A DNA stretch of 21,185 nt from an uncultured Eubacteriales bacterium (lineage in GTDB: Bacteria > Bacillota > Clostridia > Oscillospirales > Acutalibacteraceae): contig CAKSDA010000017.1 of NCBI GenBank assembly GCA_934444895.1, positions 1-21,185 of the forward strand, in the 5' to 3' direction. Below the pieces are notes generated by a model. It was not told where the DNA came from and made no database searches. It saw only the letters and a list, made by a program, of their open reading frames with translations. The translations under genes were made by a program, and so were the position numbers. This document shows positions 6,328 to 15,824 of this stretch, piece after piece (the stretch's first letter is position 1; each line of letters starts with the position of its first letter).

Positions 6328-6918
6328 ATGGACTCACTGGCTAAGATTTTAGAAAAAATTGAAAAAGAGAATAACGAAGCGTGTGAAAAGGTAATTGCCG
6401 ACGCAAAACAAAGGGCAGATGAAATTATTTCATCCGCGCAAAAAAATTCAAAAGAGTATAAAGCCTTGAAAATGGCTGAAACAGAAAAAGAATTTTCAAA
6501 CAAAATTGCAATGGCAAATTCTTCGGCGGAGCTGCTTAAAAATCGCAGAATACTTGCTGCCAAAATTGAAATTATAAACGGCTACATGGAGCAGGCAATA
6601 AAATACCTGAATAATTTACCAAATGATGATTATTTCAAAATTCTGGAAGACTTGGCAGTAGGTCATGCAGAAAACGCGGCAGGTGTTTTAAAAGTTTCAG
6701 AAAGCGATTTCAAAAGACTTCCGGAGAGTTTTGAGGCCGATATAAATAAACGCCTTGAAAACGGCGCTGAAATATCGGTTGAGAGCGGCGCCGATGTAAA
6801 CGGCGGCGGATTCATACTTTGTTATGATGAGGTTGTTCAAAATTGCACATTTAGTGCCTTGCTTGAGGATTGCCTTGACGAGGTTAAGGATGAACTCAGC
6901 AAAATTTTGTTTGTGTAG
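6328..6918 (+). CDS. V/A-type ATPase subunit E (peripheral stalk)
   Basis: Pairs with the G/H coiled coil to make the peripheral stalk linking the A/B head to subunit I. It has 196 residues, close to the usual 190-200. The first 100 or so are Lys/Glu/Ala-rich coiled coil (LAKILEKIEKENNEACEKVI); the C-terminal globular part ends with GGGFILCYDEVVQNCTFSALLED, the family's typical VxGGxxLxxxDGxIxxNxTF-like block. GGAGG at 6317-6321 is 6 bases before the ATG. Its stop codon overlaps the ribosome site of subunit C. Confidence 0.92.
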   Translation: MDSLAKILEKIEKENNEACEKVIADAKQRADEIISSAQKNSKEYKALKMAETEKEFSNKIAMANSSAELLKNRRILAAKIEIINGYMEQAIKYLNNLPNDDYFKILEDLAVGHAENAAGVLKVSESDFKRLPESFEADINKRLENGAEISVESGADVNGGGFILCYDEVVQNCTFSALLEDCLDEVKDELSKILFV

Positions 6919-6930
6919 GAGGACCGCTTT

Positions 6931-7899
6931 ATGAGGGAAACCGACTATGCTTTTGCTGTTGCAAAAATCAGAGAAAATGAGAATCGCCTGCTTAAAAAAA
7001 ATACAATGGAATCTCTTATAACTGCCGCCGATGCCGATGAGGCAATGAAAATTTTGGCGGATGCGAGGTTTGCCGATTTTTCATCGGACAGTGAAAATAC
7101 CGTCTTTTCAAAAAAAGCAAGTCAGGCATTTGAACTTGTAAGCAGCGTTGCGCCGGATGTGCATTTGTTTGATTTTATAGTTGTGAAAAACGATTTTCAC
7201 AATATAAAGGCAATACTTAAAAGCACCGTTTTGGATATTGATTATAATAGATATATTATAACCCCTTATATAATAGAGCCGCATCTCATAAAATCAGCGA
7301 TTGATAATAAGGACTATTCTGTTATCCCGGAGTTTGCTCAGTATGCAGTAAAAGAGGGATATGAACTTTTAACAACTTCAATGGACGGGCAGTTACTGGA
7401 TGTGTTTTTGGACAGACTTTCCCTTGAAGTATCTATTGAAATGGCAAAAAAAAGCGGGGAAGAGTTTTCGGTTTTGTTGTCTGAAACCATTGCGGCAGTT
7501 TCGGATTTCAATTTAGCCTACAGAGCGGGGAGAACCGGGAAAGACATATCTTTTATAAAGGACGCTTTGGCAAAAAACAAGTTTTTCGATAACGATAGAC
7601 TTGCAAAGTGCGCCGTAAGCGGAAAAAAAGAATTAATTGAATTTATAAGCGAAGCCGGCTTTAAAGATCTTGCAAAGGCGCTTAAAACATCGGATATTGC
7701 TTTTGAACGCGAATCAGACGATATGCTTATTGATTTCGTAAGCAGGGCAAAATATCAGTGCTTTTCAATTGCGCCGCTTATTGCATTTTACCTTGCGTCT
7801 GTAAGTGAAATTAAAACGGTAAGAATAATTCTTTCATGTAAGCGCAGCAATATGGATCCTGATAAAATAAGAGAAAGGGTGAGAAAGCTTTATGTATAA
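6931..7899 (+). CDS. V/A-type ATPase subunit C (V0D/AC39 family)
   Basis: Funnel-shaped subunit that couples the central stalk to the membrane rotor. The 322-residue all-helical sequence opens with ETDYAFAVAKIRENENRLL and has the family landmarks DFIVVKNDFHNIKAILKS and, near the end, IAPLIAFYLASVSEIKTVRIILSCK, where the EIKxVRxIL block is diagnostic. AGGAGG at 6917-6922 overlaps the stop of subunit E. The last eight bases overlap the start of subunit F, implying translational coupling. A different member of the same family lies at 19864-20922. Confidence 0.93.
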   Translation: MRETDYAFAVAKIRENENRLLKKNTMESLITAADADEAMKILADARFADFSSDSENTVFSKKASQAFELVSSVAPDVHLFDFIVVKNDFHNIKAILKSTVLDIDYNRYIITPYIIEPHLIKSAIDNKDYSVIPEFAQYAVKEGYELLTTSMDGQLLDVFLDRLSLEVSIEMAKKSGEEFSVLLSETIAAVSDFNLAYRAGRTGKDISFIKDALAKNKFFDNDRLAKCAVSGKKELIEFISEAGFKDLAKALKTSDIAFERESDDMLIDFVSRAKYQCFSIAPLIAFYLASVSEIKTVRIILSCKRSNMDPDKIRERVRKLYV

Positions 7900-8203
7900 A
7901 ATTGCCGTAATAGGCGATCGCGACAGCATTTACGGATTTGCTTCATTGGGGCTTTCGATATACCCTTGCGACGATTCGGAAGAATCAATGAGTATTATAA
8001 AAAATCTTGTGAAAAACAACTTCGGAATAATTTATATTACCGAAAAGTTATATAACGATTTGGGAGAAAGCCTGGACAGATATCATGAAATGACCGTTCC
8101 GGCCATAATTCCCATACCCGGGCTTAACGGAAATACGGGAGTGGGAATGTCTGAAGTAAGCCGATGCATAGAAAAGGCTGTCGGCTCCGATATAATTGAT
8201 TAA
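7892..8203 (+). CDS. V/A-type ATPase subunit F (central stalk)
   Basis: Small Rossmann-like subunit bound to subunit D in the rotor shaft. The 103 residues match the usual length and begin MYKIAVIGDRDSIYGFASLG, the classical (I)AVIGDxDxxxGFxLxG start, and include FGIIYITEKLYNDL and PAIIPIPG. The ATG lies within the end of subunit C with an eight-base overlap; GGGTGAG about 9 bases upstream is a plausible ribosome site. Confidence 0.94.
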   Translation: MYKIAVIGDRDSIYGFASLGLSIYPCDDSEESMSIIKNLVKNNFGIIYITEKLYNDLGESLDRYHEMTVPAIIPIPGLNGNTGVGMSEVSRCIEKAVGSDIID

Positions 8204-8272
8204 TGGGTTTGTTATTGATAGGTTAGCGTATGGGTTTAATGATCAAAAACCTAAAAATTGTGGGGTGTAGCA

Positions 8273-10039
8273 ATGGCAACAGGTAAAATTATTAAGGTAT
8301 CCGGTCCTTTGGTAGTTGCAGAGGGCATGAGGGATGCCAATATGTTTGATGTTGTTCGCGTAAGCAATAAACATCTTATAGGTGAAATTATAGAAATGCA
8401 CGGAGACAAGGCCTCCATACAGGTTTATGAGGAAACCTCAGGCCTTGGCACAGGGGAACCGGTAGTATCTACCGGAAGTCCTATGAGCGTAGAACTGGGC
8501 CCCGGTCTTATAGGAAGTATTTTTGACGGAATTCAGCGTCCTTTGGACGATATTATGAAGGTGTCCGGAAACAATCTTTCAAGAGGCGTTGAGGTTGACT
8601 CTCTTAAAAGGGAACTTAAGTGGGAATTTACTCCTTTAGTAAATGTATCCGACAAGGTGGAAAGCGGAGATGTTATCGGAACGGTTAGGGAAACCGATGT
8701 GGTTCTCCATAAAATCATGGTGCCTCCGGGAGTAAGCGGAACGGTTAAGAAAATTGAAAAGGGCAGTTTTAATGTTGAGGAGACCGTTTGTGTTGTTGAC
8801 GATAACGGCAAGGAAAAAAATCTAAGCCTTATGCAAAAATGGCCGGTGCGAAAGGGCAGACCTTATGCAAAAAAACTCTCTCCGGATCAGCCGCTTATAA
8901 CCGGGCAAAGGGTAATTGATACAATGTTCCCTATTGCAAAGGGAGGAGTTGCCGCAATTCCCGGACCTTTCGGAAGCGGAAAAACAGTAACTCAGCATCA
9001 GCTTGCAAAATGGGCTGAAGCCGATATAGTGGTTTATATCGGCTGCGGAGAGCGCGGAAACGAGATGACCGATGTTTTAAATGAATTTCCTGAACTTATT
9101 GATCCGCATACCGGAAAGTCATTAATGGAACGCACTGTTTTAATCGCCAATACATCGGATATGCCGGTTGCGGCAAGAGAGGCCTCGATTTATACCGGAA
9201 TTACAATAGCCGAATATTTCAGAGATATGGGATATTCAGTAGCGCTTATGGCAGATTCAACTTCACGCTGGGCAGAAGCACTTAGAGAAATGTCCGGAAG
9301 ACTTGAAGAAATGCCGGGCGAAGAGGGCTATCCCGCATATCTCGGAAGCAGATTGGCACAGTTTTACGAACGCGCAGGCCGCGTTATAACGCTTGGAAAA
9401 GAAAAGAGAGAAGGAGCGCTGTCGGCTATCGGTGCGGTGTCTCCTCCCGGCGGAGATATTTCAGAACCTGTATCCCAGGCAACCCTTAGAATTGTTAAGG
9501 TCTTTTGGGGATTGGATTCGAATTTGGCATACAAAAGGCACTTTCCGGCAATTAACTGGCTGACCAGCTATTCACTTTATTTGGATTTGCTTGAAGGTTG
9601 GTTCTCTCAAAATGTTTCACCTGATTGGATGAAACTCAGGGGCAGAATGATGTCTATTTTACAAGACGAAGCAGAACTGGATGAAATAGTTAAGCTGGTA
9701 GGTATGGACGCCCTTTCCGCTTCGGACAGACTTAAAATGGAAACTGCCCGCTCTATAAGGGAAGACTTTTTGCATCAGCTTGCATTTCATGAGGTTGATA
9801 CCTACACCTCTTTAAACAAACAATTTCTTATGATGAAATTAATACTTTTATATTATGATAAAGCTTCAGAGGTTCTAAAAAACGGTGCCGAAATCGAACG
9901 GGTTGTGTCTGCTCCTATAAGGGAAAAAATCGGCAGATTTAAGTATATAAAGGAAGAGGATACCTCAAAGGAATACGACGCAATATCGGCAGAACTTGAA
10001 AAAGAGTTAAACAGCACTATTGTTAAGGAGGAATTCTGA
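8273..10039 (+). CDS. V/A-type ATPase catalytic subunit A
   Basis: Catalytic nucleotide-binding subunit of the A3B3 head. The 588 residues include MATGKIIKVSGPLVVAEGM at the N-terminal barrel, the non-homologous bulge domain around 115-190, the Walker A loop GPFGSGKT (231-238) and GERGNEMTD with the catalytic glutamate E260. PMVAARE-like DMPVAAREASIYTG and ADSTSRWAEALREMSGRLEEMPGEEGYP follow, all intact. The frame is open from TTG 8258, but ATG 8273 is chosen because TGGGGTG sits 5 bases upstream of it and it gives the family N-terminus. Its stop TGA overlaps the ATG of subunit B. The 69-base spacer from F is the widest in this half of the operon. Confidence 0.97.
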   Translation: MATGKIIKVSGPLVVAEGMRDANMFDVVRVSNKHLIGEIIEMHGDKASIQVYEETSGLGTGEPVVSTGSPMSVELGPGLIGSIFDGIQRPLDDIMKVSGNNLSRGVEVDSLKRELKWEFTPLVNVSDKVESGDVIGTVRETDVVLHKIMVPPGVSGTVKKIEKGSFNVEETVCVVDDNGKEKNLSLMQKWPVRKGRPYAKKLSPDQPLITGQRVIDTMFPIAKGGVAAIPGPFGSGKTVTQHQLAKWAEADIVVYIGCGERGNEMTDVLNEFPELIDPHTGKSLMERTVLIANTSDMPVAAREASIYTGITIAEYFRDMGYSVALMADSTSRWAEALREMSGRLEEMPGEEGYPAYLGSRLAQFYERAGRVITLGKEKREGALSAIGAVSPPGGDISEPVSQATLRIVKVFWGLDSNLAYKRHFPAINWLTSYSLYLDLLEGWFSQNVSPDWMKLRGRMMSILQDEAELDEIVKLVGMDALSASDRLKMETARSIREDFLHQLAFHEVDTYTSLNKQFLMMKLILLYYDKASEVLKNGAEIERVVSAPIREKIGRFKYIKEEDTSKEYDAISAELEKELNSTIVKEEF

Positions 10040-11412
10040 TGCCCAGAGAATATAAAACGATTGAAGAAGTATCAGGACCGTTAATGTTGGTTCGCAATGT
10101 TGAAGGCGTAACCTACAATGAACTCGGCGAAATAGAGCTTGAAAGCGGTGAAAAGCGCCGTTGCAGAGTGCTTGAAATTAACGGAAAAAATGCCTTGGTG
10201 CAGCTTTTCGAAAGCTCCGCCGGTATAAATCTTTCAAACAGTACTGTTAAGTTTTTGGGCAGGCAGATGGAACTCGGTGTTTCGTCGGACATGTTGGGTC
10301 GTGTTTTTGACGGACTGGGCAGGCCGATTGATGACGGACCTGAAATTATTCCGGATAAGCGAATGGATGTTAACGGTATGCCCATAAATCCTGCTGCAAG
10401 AAATTATCCGCAGGAGTTTATCCAAACGGGAATTTCCGCTATTGACGGTCTTAACACCCTGGTAAGGGGTCAAAAATTACCGATTTTTTCAGCCAGCGGA
10501 TTACCTCATGCAAATCTTGCCGCCCAAATAGCAAGGCAGGCAAAGGTTAGGGGAAAAGACGAGCAGTTTGCGGTTGTTTTTGCCGCAATGGGTATTACAT
10601 TTGAAGAGTCTAACTTCTTTGTTGAAAGCTTTAAACAAACCGGAGCAATCGACCGCACTGTGCTATTTATAAATCTTGCAAATGATCCGGCGATTGAAAG
10701 AATAGCCACTCCGAAAATGGCTCTTACAGCTGCTGAATATCTGGCATTTGAAAAGGACATGCATGTTCTTGTTATATTAACCGATATCACAAACTATGCC
10801 GATGCGCTGCGTGAAGTGTCCGCGGCGAGAAAAGAAGTTCCGGGCCGCAGAGGCTATCCCGGATATATGTACACAGATCTTGCTTCAATCTATGAGAGGG
10901 CAGGAAGGCAAAGGGGCAAGAACGGAAGTATTACAATGATTCCTATTCTTTCCATGCCGGAAGATGATAAAACGCATCCTATTCCGGACCTTACGGGGTA
11001 TATCACAGAGGGGCAGATAATACTCAGCCGTGACCTTTACAGAAAGGGAATTACACCTCCTATAGATGTGCTTCCGTCTCTTTCACGACTTAAGGATAAG
11101 GGTATAGGGGAAGGAAAAACCAGGGAAGATCACAGTAATACAATGAATCAGCTCTTTTCTGCATATGCCAGAGGAAAAGATGCCAAGGAGTTAATGGTTA
11201 TTCTGGGTGAATCCGCACTGACCGATATAGATAAACTCTATGCGAAATTTGCGGATGAGTTTGAAAAGGAATATGTTTCACAAGGCTATAATACCAACAG
11301 AAGCATTGAAGAAACCCTTGATATAGGTTGGAAACTGCTTAGAATTTTGCCTCGTTCGGAACTTAAAAGAATAAGCGACGAGCTTCTTGATAAGTATTAT
11401 GATGAGAAATAA
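10039..11412 (+). CDS. V/A-type ATPase regulatory subunit B
   Basis: Non-catalytic partner of subunit A in the hexameric head. The 457 residues match the family. As is normal for V-type B subunits the P-loop is degenerate (SASGLPHANLAAQIARQA), and the sequence LTDITNYADALREVSAARKEVPGRRGYPGYMYTDLA is the V-type counterpart of the F-type signature. AAGGAGG at 10026-10032, inside the end of subunit A, drives the ATG at 10039, which shares an A with the subunit A stop codon. Confidence 0.97.
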   Translation: MPREYKTIEEVSGPLMLVRNVEGVTYNELGEIELESGEKRRCRVLEINGKNALVQLFESSAGINLSNSTVKFLGRQMELGVSSDMLGRVFDGLGRPIDDGPEIIPDKRMDVNGMPINPAARNYPQEFIQTGISAIDGLNTLVRGQKLPIFSASGLPHANLAAQIARQAKVRGKDEQFAVVFAAMGITFEESNFFVESFKQTGAIDRTVLFINLANDPAIERIATPKMALTAAEYLAFEKDMHVLVILTDITNYADALREVSAARKEVPGRRGYPGYMYTDLASIYERAGRQRGKNGSITMIPILSMPEDDKTHPIPDLTGYITEGQIILSRDLYRKGITPPIDVLPSLSRLKDKGIGEGKTREDHSNTMNQLFSAYARGKDAKELMVILGESALTDIDKLYAKFADEFEKEYVSQGYNTNRSIEETLDIGWKLLRILPRSELKRISDELLDKYYDEK

Positions 11413-11438
11413 TATTGTGAAAAAAGGGAGAGGGTTTC

Positions 11439-12092
11439 ATGGCGGTTTTAAATGTTAATCCCACCAGAATGGAACTTACAAGTTTAAAACGCAAGCTTGT
11501 TACTGCACAAAGAGGACATAAGTTGCTTAAGGATAAGCGTGATGAGCTTATGAGACGCTTTTTGGAGCTTGTTCGTGAAAACAAAGCTTTGCGGGCTGAG
11601 GTTGAACAGGCTGTTAAGGAATCTAACTCACATATTTCGGTTGCAAGATCGGTTATGCAGGGGGAGTTTTTGGATGTTGCACTGATGATGCCGAAGCAGG
11701 ATATAAGCCTTAATATTGAAGAAAAAAATGTTATGAGCGTTATGATTCCTTCCTACAAAATTCAAATGAAATCTCCTAGGGAAGATGATATATATCCTTA
11801 TGGATATATGTATACTTCAAGTGAATTGGATCTGTCGGTAAAATCACTAAGTACGGTGTTTAAAAAAATGCTGCGCCTTGCCGAGGTGGAAAAATCCTGC
11901 CAGTTAATGGCTGCGGAAATTGAAAAAACACGGCGAAGGGTTAACGCTCTGGAGCATGTAATGATTCCGCAGTATCAGGATACAATTAAGTATATAACAA
12001 TGAAGCTTGATGAAAACGAAAGAAGTACAACAACAAGGCTTATGAAGGTTAAAGATATGATGCTGGCAGAGGCACATGGATACAACACCTAA
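11439..12092 (+). CDS. V/A-type ATPase subunit D (central rotor shaft)
   Basis: Long antiparallel coiled-coil shaft that turns inside the A3B3 head, functional counterpart of F-type gamma. The 217 residues begin MAVLNVNPTRMELTSLKRKL, the typical NPTRMxLxxLKxrL start, and the C-terminal helix contains RRRVNALEHVMIPQYQDTIKYI, the family's RRxNALExvxIP motif. The ATG at 11439 follows GGGAGAGGG. It is the last gene of the operon, with a hairpin terminator 16 bases after its stop. Confidence 0.95.
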   Translation: MAVLNVNPTRMELTSLKRKLVTAQRGHKLLKDKRDELMRRFLELVRENKALRAEVEQAVKESNSHISVARSVMQGEFLDVALMMPKQDISLNIEEKNVMSVMIPSYKIQMKSPREDDIYPYGYMYTSSELDLSVKSLSTVFKKMLRLAEVEKSCQLMAAEIEKTRRRVNALEHVMIPQYQDTIKYITMKLDENERSTTTRLMKVKDMMLAEAHGYNT

Positions 12093-12107
12093 AAAGCAAA
12101 AAGTCAG

Positions 12108-12150
12108 AAGCGGTAAATGAACCTACAGATTCATTTACCGCTTGTTATAT
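12108..12150 (+). terminator. Terminator of the first ATPase operon
   Basis: Perfect 14-bp arms (12108-12121 and 12130-12143, AAGCGGTAAATGAA and complement) around an 8-base loop, followed by GTTATAT. The T-tract is weak but the stem is strong and begins 16 bases after the subunit D stop. Confidence 0.7.
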
Positions 12151-12177
12151 AAATGTAATACTTTAAGAAGACTAAAC

Positions 12178-12230
12178 AGTAAAAGAAAAACAGGGTTTAT
12201 AAGCAAGGTCAAACCTTCCTTATAAACCCT
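12178..12230 (-). terminator. Terminator of the hydrogenase operon
   Basis: A 16-position stem with one C-C mismatch (arms 12192-12208 and 12214-12230) and a 5-base loop. On the minus strand it is followed by TGTTTTTCTTTT, a good U-tract. It lies 26 bases past the hydA stop. It may also catch leftover transcripts from the facing ATPase operon. Confidence 0.8.
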
Positions 12231-12256
12231 TTAATTATATTAAATTAACCTTTTGA

Positions 12257-14002
12257 TTATTTAATATATTCCTTAGAACTGTCTTTATAATGTGTATGCA
12301 AAATTTCATGTGCCTTGTGGCTGCCCGGTTTTTCAAGATATTCTGCATAAAGCTTCTTGATCTCCGGATTTTCATGAGATTTTCTTATAGACTTTGAAGC
12401 ATCGTCGGCATAAAGTGCAGCGGCTCTTTTGCCTTTAAAGTCTTCAAAACTACGAACAGAAGCCGGTTGATGAGGCTGTCCGCCGCCGTTAATGCAGCCG
12501 CCCGGGCATCCCATTATTTCAATAAAGTGGAACTGTTCGCCATTATTAACACGCTCAAGAAGTGCATGAGCTGCGGAAGCTCCGCTGGCAACAGCAACCT
12601 TAACATTGGTTCCGCCCACATTAAGGGTAGCCTCTTTAATGGGATCATTACCTCTTACCGCAGTGAAGTTTACATCTTCAAGCTCATTGCCTGTAAGCTT
12701 TTCAACCGCAGTACGCAAAGCAGCTTCCATAACACCGCCGGTAGCACCGAAAATAACCGAAGCACCGGTGCTTTCACCGAGAGGATTATCAAAATCTTCA
12801 TCAGGCAAAAGGTTGAAATTAATAGCAGCGCGGTCAATCATTCTTGCAAGTTCTCTGGTTGTTATGGAAATATCAACATCAGGAACACCTGCGGCGCTTT
12901 GATCGTCGCGGTCTATTTCAAACTTCTTAGCAGTACAGGGCATAACAGAAACAGAAACAATATCCTTAGGATCAATTCCGTTTGTTTCGGCATACCATGT
13001 TTTTATAATTGCACCGAACATCTGTTGGGGCGATTTACAACTTGAAAGGTTGTCAAGAAGATCAGGGTGATACATTTCGCAGAACCTGATCCATCCCGGT
13101 GAACAAGAGGTGATAAGCGGAAGCTTACCGCCGTTTTGCACACGCTCTATAAATTCGTTAGCCTCTTCCATAATTGTAAGGTCGGCACCGAAATCGGTAT
13201 CGAAAACCTTGTCAAATCCAAGGCGGCGTAAAGCGGCAACCATTTTGCCTTCAACATTTGTTCCGATAGGAAGACCGAAACATTCACCGAGTGTTGCGCG
13301 AATTGACGGAGCGGTTTGTACAACAACGTGCTTAGATGGGTCTGAAAGCGCTTCAAATACCTTAGCAGTATCATCACGCTCTGCAAGAGCACCTGTAGGA
13401 CAGTTAACAATACATTGTCCGCAGGAGATACAAGCAACCTTGTCAAGCGGCATTTCAAAAGCACAACCGATATTTGTCATAAATCCGCGGTTGTTAGGAC
13501 CTATAACTCCGACATGCTGCTGACGGCAGGCAGCAACGCAACGGCGGCAGAGAATACATTTGTTGTTATCCCTTATCATATGCTTAGCGCTGCGATCAAT
13601 TTCGTAATGCGGCTTTTCACCGTCATACAAGGATTCATCCTCAACACCGAGATCTTTACAGAGCGACTGAAGTTCGCATTTTCCGCTTCTTGTGCAGGAA
13701 AGGCACTTTCTGTCATGGGTTGAAAGTAAAAGCTCAAGGGTTTTCTTTCTTGAGTTCAATACTCTGGGAGAGTTAGTGGTTATTTCCATTCCCTCAGATA
13801 CGGGGTATACGCAGGAAGCAACCAATGAACGCGCGCCTTTAACCTCTACAACGCAGATGCGGCAAGCACCGATCTCGTTCATGTTTTTAAGGTGGCAGAG
13901 GGTCGGAATTTGAATACCGAGTTGTCTTGCGGCCTCTAAAATTGTAGTGCCGGCAGGTACGCTCAGGGGCATACCGTTTATTTTGATATTTATATTATCC
14001 AT
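12257..14002 (-). CDS. hydA: [FeFe]-hydrogenase catalytic subunit of the bifurcating type (HydA/HndD)
   Basis: Reduces protons to H2 at the H-cluster, as part of a cytoplasmic HydABC-type complex that uses NADH together with reduced ferredoxin. Domains in order: a [2Fe-2S] plant-ferredoxin fold (C36, C47, C50, C64); a His/Cys [4Fe-4S] site (H96, C100, C103, C109); two [4Fe-4S] clusters (C149-C159 and C191-C201); the H-cluster domain with TSCSPGW (L1, C300), MPCTAKKFE (L2, C356) and MGCPGGCINGGGQP (L3, C499 and C503); and a small-subunit-like tail. The length of 581 is typical. In L1 the residue after the cluster cysteine is S301, where many hydrogenases have the proton-relay cysteine. Ribosome site AAAGGAGTG; last gene of its operon. 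Confidence 0.96.
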   Translation of the reverse strand: MDNINIKINGMPLSVPAGTTILEAARQLGIQIPTLCHLKNMNEIGACRICVVEVKGARSLVASCVYPVSEGMEITTNSPRVLNSRKKTLELLLSTHDRKCLSCTRSGKCELQSLCKDLGVEDESLYDGEKPHYEIDRSAKHMIRDNNKCILCRRCVAACRQQHVGVIGPNNRGFMTNIGCAFEMPLDKVACISCGQCIVNCPTGALAERDDTAKVFEALSDPSKHVVVQTAPSIRATLGECFGLPIGTNVEGKMVAALRRLGFDKVFDTDFGADLTIMEEANEFIERVQNGGKLPLITSCSPGWIRFCEMYHPDLLDNLSSCKSPQQMFGAIIKTWYAETNGIDPKDIVSVSVMPCTAKKFEIDRDDQSAAGVPDVDISITTRELARMIDRAAINFNLLPDEDFDNPLGESTGASVIFGATGGVMEAALRTAVEKLTGNELEDVNFTAVRGNDPIKEATLNVGGTNVKVAVASGASAAHALLERVNNGEQFHFIEIMGCPGGCINGGGQPHQPASVRSFEDFKGKRAAALYADDASKSIRKSHENPEIKKLYAEYLEKPGSHKAHEILHTHYKDSSKEYIK

Positions 14003-14022
14003 TATATTGGTACACTCCTTTC

Positions 14023-15810
14023 CTATTCCTTGATTATTGCGGCGAATTTACATTTTTCCATACAGGCGCCGCACTTAATACATTTATCATTATCAATGGT
14101 ATGCGGTTGTTTAACACTGCCGCTTATTGCGCCTACCGGGCAATTTCTTGCACAGGCTGTACAACCTTTACATTTATCTTCAATTATGCGATAGGAAAGA
14201 AGATCTCTGCACACTCCGGCAGGACATTTTTTATCAACTACATGGGCAACATATTCATCGCGGAAGTATTTAAGCGTGGAAAGAACGGGGTTAGGAGCTG
14301 TCTGTCCGAGTCCGCAAAGAGAATTGTCCTTAATGTAGTAGCAAAGTTCTTCCATTTTATCAATATCTTCAAGGGTAGCTTGACCTTTTGTGATTTTGGT
14401 AAGCATTTCAAGAAGACGCTTTGTTCCTACGCGGCAGGGTGTACACTTACCGCAGGATTCATCAACCGTAAACTCAAGGAAGAATTTTGCAATGTCAACC
14501 ATACATGTGTCTTCATCCATAACAATAAGTCCGCCGGATCCCATCATAGATCCGATTGAAATAAGGTTATCATAGTCAATCGGTATATCAAAATGTTCTG
14601 CGGGAATACATCCGCCGGAAGGACCGCCGGTCTGAGCCGCTTTAAACTTTTTGCCGTTAGGAATACCGCCGCCTATTTCTTCAACAACCTCACGAAGGGT
14701 GGTGCCCATAGGAATTTCAACAAGGCCGGTGTTGGTGATTTTACCGCCGAGAGCAAATACTTTGGTACCTTTTGATTTTTCTGTTCCCATGGAAGCAAAC
14801 CATTCGGAGCCGTTTAAAATTATCTGCGGAATATTTGCATAGGTTTCAACATTATTAAGAATGGTGGGCTTGCCGAAAAGACCTTTTTGAGCCGGGAACG
14901 GAGGACGCGGTCTGGGTTCGCCTCTGTGGCCTTCGATAGATGTCATAAGGGCTGTTTCTTCGCCGCATACGAAAGCTCCTGCACCAAGGCGAAGTCCTAT
15001 ATCAAAACTGAAGTCGGTTCCGAAAATGTTTTTGCCCAAAAGTCCGTATTCGCGAGCCTGAGCAATGGCAACTTCAAGTCTTTTAACAGCAATAGGATAT
15101 TCGGCACGAATATAGATGTAACCCTGGTTGGCTCCGATGGCATAACCGGCAATTGCCATTGCCTCAAGAACAACATGGGGATCACCTTCAAGAATCGAAC
15201 GGTCCATGAATGCGCCGGGGTCGCCTTCGTCGGCGTTACAGCAAACATATTTCTGGTCTGCATCATTTCCCTTTGCAAGTTTCCATTTAAGACCCGTTGG
15301 GAATCCGCCGCCTCCGCGTCCGCGAAGACCGCTGTCAAGCAGGGTTTGGATTACATCATCCGGAGTCATTTCGGTAAGAACCTTTCCTAAGGCTTCATAA
15401 CCGCTGCAGCCGATATACTCATCTATATTTTCAGGGTTGATGACACCGCAGTTGCGTAAAGCTATGCGATGCTGCCTTTTATAGAAGTCTGTTTCATTCA
15501 AAGATTTAATTCCGTCTTCCGAAACGGTCTCATCATAAATAAGACGGGTAACAACACGACCCTTAACCAAATGTTCGGAAACAATCTCCGGAATATCTTC
15601 GGCATTTACTCTGGAGTAAAATGTGCCTTCCGGATATACTATCATAACCGGGCCGAGAGCGCAAAGACCGAAACATCCCGTTTTAACAACCTGAACTTCG
15701 GTTTCAAGCTTATTGGCTTTAATTTCTTTTTCAAGAGCCTCAACTATTTTCTGGCTTCCGGAGGAAGTACAGCCTGTACCACCGCAAACCAAAACGTGTG
15801 AACGATACAT
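14023..15810 (-). CDS. hydB: NuoF-like flavin/iron-sulfur subunit of the bifurcating hydrogenase (HydB/HndC)
   Basis: Binds FMN and NAD(H) and is the likely site of electron bifurcation in HydABC hydrogenases. The 595 residues comprise an N-terminal thioredoxin-like [2Fe-2S] domain (C9, C14, C46, C50), the NADH loop GRGGGGFPTGLKW (164-176), the FMN region GAGAFVCGEETALM (276-289), a [4Fe-4S] site ESCGKCTPCR (C453, C456, C459) with C499, a linker CPAGVC (C529, C534) that may hold a further metal site, and a C-terminal two-cluster ferredoxin (C547-C557, C577-C587). All ligands are present. AAGGAGG overlaps the stop of the preceding HndB-like gene; hydA begins 20 bases after this stop. Confidence 0.96.
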   Translation of the reverse strand: MYRSHVLVCGGTGCTSSGSQKIVEALEKEIKANKLETEVQVVKTGCFGLCALGPVMIVYPEGTFYSRVNAEDIPEIVSEHLVKGRVVTRLIYDETVSEDGIKSLNETDFYKRQHRIALRNCGVINPENIDEYIGCSGYEALGKVLTEMTPDDVIQTLLDSGLRGRGGGGFPTGLKWKLAKGNDADQKYVCCNADEGDPGAFMDRSILEGDPHVVLEAMAIAGYAIGANQGYIYIRAEYPIAVKRLEVAIAQAREYGLLGKNIFGTDFSFDIGLRLGAGAFVCGEETALMTSIEGHRGEPRPRPPFPAQKGLFGKPTILNNVETYANIPQIILNGSEWFASMGTEKSKGTKVFALGGKITNTGLVEIPMGTTLREVVEEIGGGIPNGKKFKAAQTGGPSGGCIPAEHFDIPIDYDNLISIGSMMGSGGLIVMDEDTCMVDIAKFFLEFTVDESCGKCTPCRVGTKRLLEMLTKITKGQATLEDIDKMEELCYYIKDNSLCGLGQTAPNPVLSTLKYFRDEYVAHVVDKKCPAGVCRDLLSYRIIEDKCKGCTACARNCPVGAISGSVKQPHTIDNDKCIKCGACMEKCKFAAIIKE

Positions 15811-15824
15811 TAAACTATTCCTCC

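Noticed and set aside
8204..8272. An internal promoter or terminator between subunits F and A
   Set aside because: Only a weak GGTTT/AAACC pairing and no convincing -35/-10 pair or U-tract; read as plain spacer.
12467..15801. Plus-strand open frames of 60-190 codons opposite hydA and hydB
   Set aside because: They are shadows of strongly conserved hydrogenase genes on the minus strand, with no ribosome sites or recognisable domains.
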